NCBI GenBank assembly: GCA_905199285.1
Contig: CAJKFZ010000023.1
Coordinates: 1 to 18,935, forward strand
Length of the DNA stretch: 18,935 bases
DNA from: an uncultured Ruminococcus sp.
GTDB lineage: Bacteria; Bacillota; Clostridia; Oscillospirales; Ruminococcaceae
Direction: 5' to 3'
Shown: positions 7,118 to 14,806 of the stretch, piece by piece
Position numbering within the stretch: position 1 is the first letter of the stretch
Layout: every line of letters starts with the position of its first letter
The notes under the pieces: generated by a model
The model's input: the letters and a program-made list of their open reading frames with translations, nothing else
Database searches by the model: none
Told to the model about the DNA's origin: nothing
Made by a program: the position numbers and the translations under genes

Positions 7118-8647
7118 TCATTCCTCCGACCAGTATTTTCTGTCAAGACTTCTGTACTGCGCTGCCGCTGCAATATGCTGTTTGCGGATGACCTCGGAAT
7201 TATCCAGATCGGCGATAGTCCTTGCGACTTTGAGAATCCTGTCGTATGCTCTTGCGCTTAAACCGAGCCTGTCGAAAACGTTTTTCATAAGCTTTTCCGC
7301 ATTTTCGTCCATAGGGCAAAGCGTTTGCAGCTTGTCCGGAGTTATAAGAGCGTTGCAGGTTATTGTGGTATTTTTAAAGCGTTCCTCTTGAATTTTTCTT
7401 GCCGCTATAACTCTTTTTCTTATTTCGGCGGAGGATTCTTCATTTGCTTTTGAAGAAAGATCCTCAAATTCAACGGGAGCCACTTCGATATGAAGATCAA
7501 ACCGATCGAGAAGCGGACCTGAAATTTTTGAAAGATAACCTGAAACCTTTTTCTTTGAACAGATGCATTTCCTCTTTGGATGACCGTAATATCCGCAGGG
7601 ACAAGGGTTCATCGCTCCGATAAGCATTATCGTGCAGGGATATGAAACCGTTCCGGCGGCTCTTGCGATAGTAACTTTTCTGTCCTCAAGAGGCTGACGG
7701 AGAATTTCCAGAGTCTTTCTGTCGAATTCCGCAAGTTCATCAAGGAAAAGAAGTCCGTTATGGGCAAGAGATACTTCACCGGGATGAGGGATAGTACCTC
7801 CGCCTGCAAGTCCGGCAGAAGAAATGGTGTGGTGAGGAGAACGAAAAGGTCTTTTGGTTATTATTGGCATTTCCGGAGTTGTTAATCCGGAGATAGAGTG
7901 AATTTTCGTAGTTTCAAGAGCTTCCTCAAACGTAAGCGGCGGCAGAATAGAAGGCATTCTTTTGGCGAGCATACTTTTTCCGCTTCCCGGCGAACCGATA
8001 AGCAAAGCGTTATGACCGCCGGCTGCCGCTATTTCCAGAGCTTTTTTCGCCGACTGCTGTCCCTTTACATCTGAAAAATCCATAGTTTCATTATATGCAG
8101 TTTCCGGCGGAATATAGCGTTGCGTTGGTGAAAGAAGCTCTTCGTTGCGAAAATGCAGGATAAGTTCTTCCGCATTTTTAACGGCGTAAACATCTATGCC
8201 GTCGATGACCGAAGCTTCCGAAGCGTTGTCGGCGGGAACGAAAACGGATCTTATTCCCTTTTCTTTTGCAAGCATTACCATAGGAAGAACGCCGTTGATT
8301 CTTCTTATATCGCCGTTGAGGGATATTTCTCCGATAAAAGCACATCCGTCGAGAGAGCAGTCTATCATACGTATCGCTTTAAGAACCGCCATGAAAATCG
8401 CCATATCATGAACAGAACCGCTCTTTTTTGTATCAGCCGGAGCAAGATTTATCATAACTGAGGCGACAGGAAAATCAATGCTGCATGAACGAAGAGCGGC
8501 ACGTATCCGTTCACGGCTTTCTCTTACGACCGCATCGGGAAGTCCGACAATATCGAACTGCGGATTTCCACGGCTTATATCTATTTCAACGTCTACAGGA
8601 AAAGCGTTAAGTCCAAATAATCCCAGACTTGCAATTTTTGCAAACAA
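7118..8647 (-). CDS. YifB/ComM-family Mg-chelatase-like AAA+ ATPase
   Basis: A 509-residue member of the YifB/ComM family. An N-terminal Lon-protease-like domain contains VDVEIDISRGNPQFDIVGLP and VRESRERIRAAL (~18-52). The AAA+ core follows, with Walker A GSPGSGKS (~218-225), Walker B LLFLDE (~299-304), the family Cys cluster NPCPCGYYG...KCIC (~347-363), LLDRFDLHIEV and the sensor segment GLSARAYDRILKVARTIADL (~462-481). ComM is a hexameric helicase that promotes branch migration in natural transformation; in Firmicutes the role is less clear. Translation starts at TTG (8647-8645): the frame is closed by a TGA three codons upstream, AAGGGGTG lies 8 nt ahead, and the family N-terminus aligns there. 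The SEDS gene follows in the probable operon. Confidence 0.93.
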   Translation of the reverse strand: MFAKIASLGLFGLNAFPVDVEIDISRGNPQFDIVGLPDAVVRESRERIRAALRSCSIDFPVASVMINLAPADTKKSGSVHDMAIFMAVLKAIRMIDCSLDGCAFIGEISLNGDIRRINGVLPMVMLAKEKGIRSVFVPADNASEASVIDGIDVYAVKNAEELILHFRNEELLSPTQRYIPPETAYNETMDFSDVKGQQSAKKALEIAAAGGHNALLIGSPGSGKSMLAKRMPSILPPLTFEEALETTKIHSISGLTTPEMPIITKRPFRSPHHTISSAGLAGGGTIPHPGEVSLAHNGLLFLDELAEFDRKTLEILRQPLEDRKVTIARAAGTVSYPCTIMLIGAMNPCPCGYYGHPKRKCICSKKKVSGYLSKISGPLLDRFDLHIEVAPVEFEDLSSKANEESSAEIRKRVIAARKIQEERFKNTTITCNALITPDKLQTLCPMDENAEKLMKNVFDRLGLSARAYDRILKVARTIADLDNSEVIRKQHIAAAAQYRSLDRKYWSEE

Positions 8648-8681
8648 ATATGATCACCCCTTGATTTAAAATTCTGAAACA

Positions 8682-8718
8682 TATACTATAGTATAGCACT
8701 TTTAAAAAGAAATGTAAA
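8682..8718 (-). promoter_or_regulatory. Promoter of yifB-SEDS unit with overlapping palindrome
   Basis: On the minus strand, TTTACA (8718-8713), 17 bp, then TATACT (8695-8690) with an extended -10 TG. The leader is about 40 nt. A perfect 14-bp palindrome, TATACTATAGTATA (8682-8695), covers the -10 and start region and could be an operator, although AT-rich palindromes also arise by chance. Confidence 0.65.
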
Positions 8719-8789
8719 TATTATTCACAAATTTTAGCGGAGAATATTATTTTTTAAAGATATGAGAGTTTTTTTACTCTTTTACGTCT

Positions 8790-8795
8790 TATAAT
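8790..8795 (+). promoter_or_regulatory. Possible -10 box of the ECF sigma gene
   Basis: TATAAT lies 60 nt before the start codon. I find no convincing -35 at 16-18 bp; a T-rich stretch precedes it. An ECF-type AAC/CGT promoter is not evident, so self-activation is not shown. Confidence 0.3.
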
Positions 8796-8855
8796 AAGGA
8801 TAGTTTTTATTTAATAGAATTATAGGTTCTTATTCTATGCGAAAGGAGGAGATGT

Positions 8856-9410
8856 ATGGACAGCGGTGCAGAAAGTTACCGCCGTTTTCTGGACGGCGAC
8901 GACAGCGGAATGGAAGAGATAATACGTGATTATAAAGACGGTCTTATACTATATCTTAACGGTCTTACAGGAAATATTTATATTGCTGAAGAACTTATGG
9001 AAGATACATTTTTTAAGCTCGTTACAAAAAAACCTCGTTTTTCAGGGAAAAGCCTGTTTAAAACGTGGCTTTATTCAATAGGAAGAAATGCAGCGATCGA
9101 TGGAATGCGCCGTCGTTCAAAGATGGCTCATACACCTATTGAAGAGTGTTACGATATTTCGGATGAAGAAAGCATAGAACGTGAATATCTTAAAGAAGAG
9201 CAGAAAATACAGCTTCATAAGGCTTTAGGCAAGCTTAATCCTGATTACCGTCAGGTTTTATACCTGACATTTTTTGAGGATTTTAAAAATGAAGAAACGG
9301 CAAAAATAATGCGCAGATCCAAAAGACAGATAGAAAATCTTTTATACAGGGCTAAACAATCTTTAAAATCCGTGCTTGAAAAGGAGGGATTTGAATTTGA
9401 AATCCTATAA
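8856..9410 (+). CDS. ECF-type RNA polymerase sigma factor
   Basis: A 184-residue sigma factor with only regions 2 and 4, the ECF (group 4) layout. Region 2 (~15-88) contains IAEELMEDTFFKLV, the core-binding helix, and FKTWLYSIGRNAAIDGMRRR, the -10 recognition segment. Region 4 (~120-172) contains LGKLNPDYRQVLYLTFFEDFKNEETAKIM and the recognition helix KRQIENLLYRAKQSLK. An acidic linker (~93-115) joins them. The start at 8856 has AAAGGAGGAG (8842-8851) just upstream. Its last 14 nt overlap the next gene, whose Shine-Dalgarno lies inside this coding region, so the two are translationally coupled. That arrangement is typical for a sigma factor and its membrane anti-sigma. Targets cannot be read from the window; the surface-protein genes nearby are candidates only. 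Confidence 0.93.
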   Translation: MDSGAESYRRFLDGDDSGMEEIIRDYKDGLILYLNGLTGNIYIAEELMEDTFFKLVTKKPRFSGKSLFKTWLYSIGRNAAIDGMRRRSKMAHTPIEECYDISDEESIEREYLKEEQKIQLHKALGKLNPDYRQVLYLTFFEDFKNEETAKIMRRSKRQIENLLYRAKQSLKSVLEKEGFEFEIL

Positions 9411-10341
9411 AGAAATTGCTGAGGATGTTTTTAAGCGCAGAGACGAGTATTTGGCAGCCAAAAAAACTAAACGTTCCGTCTGGCTAAAGAATATTTCAAT
9501 CGCATTAAGCTGCTGTGTTTTAGTTATTGCGGGAATAGGAATTCTTAACAGCAGCCGTCTGCGTTCAATTCCTTCTGATTTAGACAGCAGCAGAATAGTG
9601 ATCGACGGAATTATTTCTCCGGAAATAGAAGATAATACGGATAAGAAAAATCCGGTTTCTACAACGAAAGATTCCGATATTGTTACAACAGCGGCTGATG
9701 CAACCACAACAACCGGAAAAAATGATTCGTCTCATACGTCAACAACAGATGTATCTGCACAGCAGCCAAATTCTGAGGGAAATAATGCTGTTTCATCTAC
9801 TCGAGCAGCATCATCCAAAACAACAACTGCATCTGAGCCGTCTGTAACAACAACTTTAGCCGGACTTTCTGCAACAACGACTTTAACTGAGCCTTCAGTA
9901 ACAACGACTGCTGTACATACTTCTAATTCGGGAACCACAGGTGTTTCTGAAACAACAAGTATTGCTACGCTTTCATCAACTACCGAATCCGGCATACCAA
10001 CCTCTACAACAACAACTACTACCACCATTACTACAACAACAACTATTACGACAACCACTACGATCACAACTTCCGCCATTACTACAACTACTTTGACCAT
10101 GACGGTGGAGGCAGGCAGAAAAGTCGGATTTACCGATCATAGCTCGATTCGTACAGAAAGCTTGAAATTTGAATCCGGTATACTTGCTGAACATGGAATG
10201 TTACAAAATTTTGTTCATAGAGAACCTGTGCGTAAACTTGAACGGCATTTTACTGAGGACAAGGAGGAAATCCGCAGAAAGACCGCCGTCTTACGTGGAA
10301 CTTTAATAAAGCCTTCCGCAAAATTTACTCTAAAGATGTGA
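9397..10341 (+). CDS. Single-pass membrane protein with Thr-rich ectodomain, putative anti-sigma factor
   Basis: A 314-residue protein with a charged cytoplasmic N-terminus (~1-30, KEIAEDVFKRRDEYLAAKKTKR), one membrane helix (~31-50, KNISIALSCCVLVIAGIGIL), a Ser/Thr-rich stalk (~80-232) ending in long Thr runs broken by Ile, and a C-terminal region of about 80 residues I do not recognise (RKVGFTDHSSIRTESL to the end). I call it an anti-sigma by position and topology, not by domain: no zinc-finger (ZAS) motif is present. TTG at 9397 is chosen because AGGAGG (9382-9387) is 9 nt upstream; TTG at 9391 is too close and TTG at 9376 precedes the site. The layout recalls RsgI-like sensors of cellulolytic Clostridia, which put a glycan-binding module outside and hold a sigma factor inside, but those pair with SigI-type factors. 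Confidence 0.72.
   Translation: MKSYKEIAEDVFKRRDEYLAAKKTKRSVWLKNISIALSCCVLVIAGIGILNSSRLRSIPSDLDSSRIVIDGIISPEIEDNTDKKNPVSTTKDSDIVTTAADATTTTGKNDSSHTSTTDVSAQQPNSEGNNAVSSTRAASSKTTTASEPSVTTTLAGLSATTTLTEPSVTTTAVHTSNSGTTGVSETTSIATLSSTTESGIPTSTTTTTTTITTTTTITTTTTITTSAITTTTLTMTVEAGRKVGFTDHSSIRTESLKFESGILAEHGMLQNFVHREPVRKLERHFTEDKEEIRRKTAVLRGTLIKPSAKFTLKM
10006..10092 (+). repeat. Threonine-codon (ACN) tract in the putative anti-sigma gene
   Basis: Nearly every codon is ACN, interrupted by ATT/ATC and a TCC-GCC pair, so the protein has Thr runs separated by Ile. Codons are mixed rather than one pure triplet, which limits slippage. It is the densest part of a longer Ser/Thr-rich stalk and a likely site of O-glycosylation. 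Confidence 0.85.
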
Positions 10342-10408
10342 TTTTATCCCGTGAACACACATCCGTAGAATTGCATAAAAAAGAGTGCAGTATGCTTCTG
10401 TGAGAATA

Positions 10409-10455
10409 AACAACAAGCAGTTTTATCACGTTAAAACCGCTTGTTGTTTTTTATT
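10409..10455 (+). terminator. Intrinsic terminator of the sigma/anti-sigma unit
   Basis: A 16-bp stem with one mismatch, 10409-10424 with 10433-10448, 8-nt loop, followed by TTTT-A-TTTTT. It lies 67 nt after the stop codon. Confidence 0.85.
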
Positions 10456-10509
10456 TTTCTTTATCATTGAAAAAATAAATATTTACATGGATTTATATCA
10501 TTACAATTT

Positions 10510-10569
10510 TGTTATAATTGCCCTTTTATACATAGCTTTCTTGACATTGTGAGGATGCTGTGATACAAT
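10510..10569 (+). promoter_or_regulatory. Promoter(s) of the glycerophosphate operon
   Basis: The best site is TTGACA (10541-10546), 17 bp, TACAAT (10564-10569) with an extended -10 TG at 10561-10562; the start would be near 10576, about 40 nt before the start codon. An upstream extended -10, TGTTATAAT (10510-10518), lacks a good -35 and may be a second start site. Confidence 0.7.
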
Positions 10570-10616
10570 GTAAGTTGCGTGATTATATGCAATATTACGA
10601 TAAGAGGAAAATGAAA

Positions 10617-12422
10617 ATGATAAATAAAACTGGAAATCAAATTCAGGAAAAAAATAAAACAAAAACATCTTCAAAGCTGAATAAGAAAAATGAACTGCTT
10701 ATCATTCTGCTGAGTTTTGCGGCAAGCTTTACATTTTTCTTTTTTTCGCCTGTAGATATATTTCTCGGAAATCAGAAAGAATTCGTCGTAAGCTTTGGTC
10801 ATGTTGCAGTTCCGCTTCTTATAACGTCGCTGATAAGCGCTGCTCTGCTTATTCTTATCCAGAATATTTTTCTGATGATTCACGAAAAAGCCTACATAGT
10901 AATATCAAGACTTATTTTCGGAATAACTCTTGCAGCTTATATTCAGTCGCTTTTCCTCAACAGCAAAATGGCTGCTATAACAGGCGACGATGCCCGCTAC
11001 AGTGACAATAAGTTTACTGTTATACTGAATCTTGCGATTTATATTGTATTAATAATTCTTCCGCTTATTCTCAGCATTCTTGCAGGCAAATTCAAGACAA
11101 ATAAGGTCTTAGGTTTCGGAAAGGGCATGATAATTCCTTATTTAAGCATTCTTATTTTCGGAATGCAGCTTGCCGGAACAGGATCTTCAATGCTTACGGC
11201 TGATTTTGATAAATATAAAAAGACCTATACTTCTTATCTTTCCTACGAACCGTCAATGTCGCTTTCGCAGGACGAAAATATAGTAGTTTTTCTCGTAGAC
11301 CGTCTCGACGGACTCTGGATGGACACGATCATTGACGAATATCCTGATCTGAACGATAAGTTCGAGGGATTCACATTCTATCAGAATAATATTTCCCATA
11401 ATACCAATACATTCCCGTCAGTTGCTCAGATGCTCACCAATTATCGCTATCAGGGAACTGAATGGGCAGACTATGTCAGCAAGGCATGGGAAGGCGATAC
11501 AGTTGCTAAAAATCTTAAAGAAAACGGATACAGGGTAAATCTTCTTATAGATAATCTTACGACATACAGCAGTGTTGCTCAGTTAGACGGTCAGTGCGAC
11601 AATATTTTATCGTGCAGTCCTGATGATGTTAAGTTCAATTATGTCGGCAAGGGCGGTATAGTTCCGACTATGGCGCAGATTTCGTTTTCAAAGCTTTCGC
11701 CGTATATATGCAAGAGCCTTGTAACGGTAGGTCTTGGAGCAAACCTGTCGGCAGATTTTGTGACATACAGCAAGCCTATGGACGATATGATGCCTATGGC
11801 TGTCGGAATAGAATCCGACCTGAAATATAACGACTACATTAAAACTCACGAATTTAATGCCGGAAGCGATACGAAAACTTTTTCATACATACATCTTAAC
11901 GGAGCGCATGATAATTCCGATGAGCTGACTGCACTTTACGACAGTTCCATCCCGACCGACAGATGGTCTACAACAAGGGGCGATTTCGAGATTCTGTTCT
12001 ATTATTTTGATCAGATGAAAAAACTAGGAATCTATGATAATTCCACGATCATCGTACTCGGAGATCACGGAAGAGCTCCCTTTGAGATAGAAAGAGAGGG
12101 CAAGGACGGTATTGAGAGCGCAATAACTACCGCTCTTCTTGTAAAACCGAAGAACGCTAAGGCAGAACCTCTTAAATTCGACAGGGAATCCGAGCTTTCC
12201 AACGATTTCTTCCCGGCAAGCATTCTTGAATACGCAGGAATAGATCACGAAAAATTCGGCTATTCATTTAATGATATTATAAACGGCGGTCTTCATCCTG
12301 AACGTTACTTCCAGACATATGATTTCGGCGGATACGGAAGAGTTATATATAAAACCCTTTATAAAGTAACCGGAGATGCAAGAGATTTCGATAACTGGGA
12401 AGCGCAGGAGGAGCATGAGTAA
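10617..12422 (+). CDS. LtaS-like membrane sulfatase-family transferase
   Basis: A 601-residue enzyme with a basic N-terminus, about five membrane helices (~26-48, ~57-87, ~91-114, ~133-157, ~169-190) and an outer alkaline-phosphatase/sulfatase-fold domain (~220-560). This is the layout of lipoteichoic acid synthase. Metal and active-site candidates are Asp228 in IVVFLVDRLD, Thr265 in NTNTFPSV as nucleophile, His426/His431 in YIHLNGAH, and Asp483-His484 in VLGDHGRAP. The family moves phosphoglycerol or phosphoethanolamine onto surface polymers or lipids; the exact reaction is not fixed by sequence. The frame is open back to a GTG at 10560, but that lies inside the promoter. ATG at 10617 is preferred, with AGAGGA (10603-10608) 8 nt upstream; ATG at 10611 is too close. 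The two next genes follow at 59 and 18 nt, forming one operon. Confidence 0.87.
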   Translation: MINKTGNQIQEKNKTKTSSKLNKKNELLIILLSFAASFTFFFFSPVDIFLGNQKEFVVSFGHVAVPLLITSLISAALLILIQNIFLMIHEKAYIVISRLIFGITLAAYIQSLFLNSKMAAITGDDARYSDNKFTVILNLAIYIVLIILPLILSILAGKFKTNKVLGFGKGMIIPYLSILIFGMQLAGTGSSMLTADFDKYKKTYTSYLSYEPSMSLSQDENIVVFLVDRLDGLWMDTIIDEYPDLNDKFEGFTFYQNNISHNTNTFPSVAQMLTNYRYQGTEWADYVSKAWEGDTVAKNLKENGYRVNLLIDNLTTYSSVAQLDGQCDNILSCSPDDVKFNYVGKGGIVPTMAQISFSKLSPYICKSLVTVGLGANLSADFVTYSKPMDDMMPMAVGIESDLKYNDYIKTHEFNAGSDTKTFSYIHLNGAHDNSDELTALYDSSIPTDRWSTTRGDFEILFYYFDQMKKLGIYDNSTIIVLGDHGRAPFEIEREGKDGIESAITTALLVKPKNAKAEPLKFDRESELSNDFFPASILEYAGIDHEKFGYSFNDIINGGLHPERYFQTYDFGGYGRVIYKTLYKVTGDARDFDNWEAQEEHE

Positions 12423-12481
12423 TGTTATGCGTTACTTATTATATTATTATAAAAGGACAATATTGAAAGGAAATGATGAAT

Positions 12482-12721
12482 ATGTTTAATTTAACAGCCT
12501 CTATGTACATTGACCCCGCAACCACAAGCTTTATTATTCAGATAGGAGCAGGTATTATTATCGCTGCCGGAACTTTTATCGGAATTTTCTGGAGCAAGAT
12601 AAAGCGTCTTTTCAAAAAGAAAAAGGATGAGACTCCTGCAATAGATGCTTCTGAAGTTAACAGTCTTCACAGCAATGAAAAGGATGTTATAACCGCCGAT
12701 GATCTTCTTGACGAAGATTAA
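12482..12721 (+). CDS. Small single-helix membrane protein of the glycerophosphate operon
   Basis: About 79 residues. A short N-terminus contains MYIDPATTSF, then one membrane helix (~15-37, IIQIGAGIIIAAGTFIGIFW), a strongly basic stop (SKIKRLFKKKKDE) and an acidic tail ending LLDED. The basic cluster after the helix predicts the tail in the cytoplasm. I do not know a named family; Y-I-D-P-A/G-T small proteins of this shape occur in Clostridia near envelope genes. Start choice is open: AAAGGA (12466-12471) is 10 nt from ATG 12482 and 4 nt from ATG 12476, and ATG 12473 is too close. It lies between the LtaS-like enzyme and the YidC-glycerophosphotransferase fusion, so it is a candidate adaptor for either (inference). 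Confidence 0.75.
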   Translation: MFNLTASMYIDPATTSFIIQIGAGIIIAAGTFIGIFWSKIKRLFKKKKDETPAIDASEVNSLHSNEKDVITADDLLDED

Positions 12722-12739
12722 TTCTTCGGGAGTGTTTGT

Positions 12740-14764
12740 ATGGCAGTTTTAGGTACGATTCTTGGATGGGTTATGAGCCTTATCTATAATATTATTAACA
12801 ATTACGGACTTAGTATTATCGTTTTTACGCTTTTCACGAAGTTCCTTCTTTTCCCGTTGAGCCTTTTAACGCAGAAAAATTCCATAAATATGGTAAGGCT
12901 CATGCCGGAGGAGAATGCTCTTAAAATCAAATATATCGACGATAAAGATAAGCTTGCCGACGAAAGGCTTGCGCTCTATAAAAGATATAAGTATCATCCG
13001 ATTCTTGGAACGATACCTCTTCTTATACAGATCCCGCTCGTTCTCGGGCTTGTTTACGTTATCTATCGTCCGCTCTCGTACGTTTTGCAGATAGACGCAG
13101 ACGTTATCTCGCAGCTTCGTGACTGGCTTATCGGAATAGTCGGAAAGGGAAGCGACGCTGCCGCTGATAACTCCTATCAATGCGAGATCATCAGACGTAT
13201 TAAAGACGGTATTGTTCCGCATGGAAATTTCAGCAAAGCTATTTCTGATATCAAAGCATTGGATATGAATTTCTTCGGTCTTGATTTGAGCAAAACTCCG
13301 TCGTTCAAAAGGGATTATATTCTTCTTATCATACCTTTTCTCTCAGGATTCAGCGCATGGCTGCTCTGTTTTGTTCAGAATAAGATCAATATTCTTCAGA
13401 TGGCTCAGGGAAATGCAAATAAGATATTGACAACAATATTTATGGTTGCGTTTTCTACATATTTTGCGCTCCTCGTTCCTGCCGGAGTAGGTCTTTACTG
13501 GATCTTCGGAAACCTTTTCGGAATTCCACTTATGTTCGTTACAAATCTTTGTATGCCTCCGAAAAAGTACATTGATTACGATTATCTCAAGAAAATGCGT
13601 GAACAGCGCATTGAAAAAGAGAAGCTCCATAAGCAGTATGGAGTCAGGGAAAAAGCTGATTATAAAAAATTTTTCTCTGAAAAGGATATGAAACTTGTGT
13701 TTTATTCCGAGCAGAGCGGATTTTTTAAGTATTATTCCGGAATGATAGACTATATCTGCAATAATTCAGATATCGTTATACATTATGTTACAAGCGATCC
13801 GAACGACGCTGTGTTCAAGGATACAAGAGAGCAGATTCATCCCTATTATATCTCATCGGATAAATATTTGATTCCGCTTTTCATGAAGCTCGATTGCAGA
13901 ATGTGCGTTATGACAACTCCTGATCTGGAAAAATATCATATCAAGCGTTCAAGAGTTAATAAGAATATCGAGTACGTTTACGCTTTCCACGGCATGGGAA
14001 GTACGGCGCTTACGCTCAGAAAGGGAGCGCTGGATTGGTATGATACCGTTTTTGCCGTCGGAATTGACTGTGTGAACGAGATACGAGATGCTGAGGAGCT
14101 TTATAACACACCGAAAAAGAGACTTGTTGAAACGGGTTATCCTCTTATCGACGAAATGATCGAAAAATATGAAAGCTCCGAGCATGAGGAGAACAAAATT
14201 CCAAGAATACTTATCGCTCCTTCCTGGCAGCCGGATAATATTATTGATTCGTGTATCGATGATATTCTCGAAAAACTTTCGGAAACGAATTATGAGATAA
14301 TCGTTCGTCCGCATCCTCAGCAGGTTCGGCACCAGCCGGAGAAATTTGAGGTTATGAAAGAAAAATTTGGTAAATTTAATAATATCGAAATTCAAACGGA
14401 TTTTTCCTCAAACAACCCGATCATGGAATCCGATATCCTTATTACCGATTGGTCGGATATTTCGTGGGAATTTGCTTTTGTAACGAAGCGTCCTGTGCTG
14501 TTTATCAATACTCCTATGAAGGTTATGAATCAGGAATGGGATAAAATTAAAACAAAGCCTATAAATATTACTCTCAGGGACATTATCGGTGTTTCTATGG
14601 ATACCGATAAGCTCGGTTCTATTAATGAAACGATCGCCAAAATGCTTGAAGAAAAAGAGCAGTATCGTGATTCTATTGCAAAAACTTTCAGCGAACACGT
14701 CTTTAATGTCGGAAAAAGCAGAAAGCTTTGCGGAAGATACATAGTTAAATCTCTTGAAAAATAA
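12740..14764 (+). CDS. YidC/Oxa1 insertase fused to CDP-glycerol glycerophosphotransferase
   Basis: One uninterrupted 674-residue frame holding two complete domains. Residues ~1-275 are YidC/Oxa1: LGWVMSLIYNIINNYGLSII, FTLFTKFLLFPLSLL (TM1), a basic cytoplasmic hairpin, YHPILGTIPLLIQIPLVLGL (TM2), MNFFGLDLS in the outer loop, and three more helices (~192-211, ~228-248, ~250-270). The groove Arg of YidC is Lys34 here. A charged linker (~275-310) leads to a TagF/TagB-type transferase (~315-674): YAFHGMGST (His417), VETGYPLID, ILIAPSWQPDN, IVRPHPQ (His525) and LITDWSDISWEFAFVTKRPVLF. The two His match the catalytic pair known in TagF. YidC topology puts the C-terminus in the cytoplasm, where CDP-glycerol is. 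GGGAG (12728-12732) lies 7 nt before the ATG. A terminator follows, so it is the last gene of the operon. Confidence 0.92.
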   Translation: MAVLGTILGWVMSLIYNIINNYGLSIIVFTLFTKFLLFPLSLLTQKNSINMVRLMPEENALKIKYIDDKDKLADERLALYKRYKYHPILGTIPLLIQIPLVLGLVYVIYRPLSYVLQIDADVISQLRDWLIGIVGKGSDAAADNSYQCEIIRRIKDGIVPHGNFSKAISDIKALDMNFFGLDLSKTPSFKRDYILLIIPFLSGFSAWLLCFVQNKINILQMAQGNANKILTTIFMVAFSTYFALLVPAGVGLYWIFGNLFGIPLMFVTNLCMPPKKYIDYDYLKKMREQRIEKEKLHKQYGVREKADYKKFFSEKDMKLVFYSEQSGFFKYYSGMIDYICNNSDIVIHYVTSDPNDAVFKDTREQIHPYYISSDKYLIPLFMKLDCRMCVMTTPDLEKYHIKRSRVNKNIEYVYAFHGMGSTALTLRKGALDWYDTVFAVGIDCVNEIRDAEELYNTPKKRLVETGYPLIDEMIEKYESSEHEENKIPRILIAPSWQPDNIIDSCIDDILEKLSETNYEIIVRPHPQQVRHQPEKFEVMKEKFGKFNNIEIQTDFSSNNPIMESDILITDWSDISWEFAFVTKRPVLFINTPMKVMNQEWDKIKTKPINITLRDIIGVSMDTDKLGSINETIAKMLEEKEQYRDSIAKTFSEHVFNVGKSRKLCGRYIVKSLEK

Positions 14765-14769
14765 AATGT

Positions 14770-14806
14770 GCTGCTGTACTGTTTTTATGGTACAGCAGCT
14801 TTTTTA
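14770..14806 (+). terminator. Intrinsic terminator of the glycerophosphate operon
   Basis: A perfect 10-bp stem, GCTGCTGTAC (14770-14779) with GTACAGCAGC (14790-14799), 10-nt loop and a T run of seven, starting 5 nt after the stop codon. Confidence 0.9.

Noticed and set aside
8856..10341. SigI/RsgI pair
   Set aside because: The sigma factor has ECF regions 2 and 4, not the SigI C-terminal domain, and the partner lacks a recognisable RsgI N-terminal domain.
10560..10616. GTG start for the LtaS-like protein at 10560
   Set aside because: The codon lies within the TTGACA-17-TACAAT promoter, so it would be outside the transcript; ATG 10617 has a well-placed Shine-Dalgarno.
12740..14764. Two separate genes (yidC then tagF) rather than a fusion
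   Set aside because: The frame is continuous with no stop, and there is no Shine-Dalgarno with a start codon in the linker at residues ~275-315 that would clearly begin a second gene.
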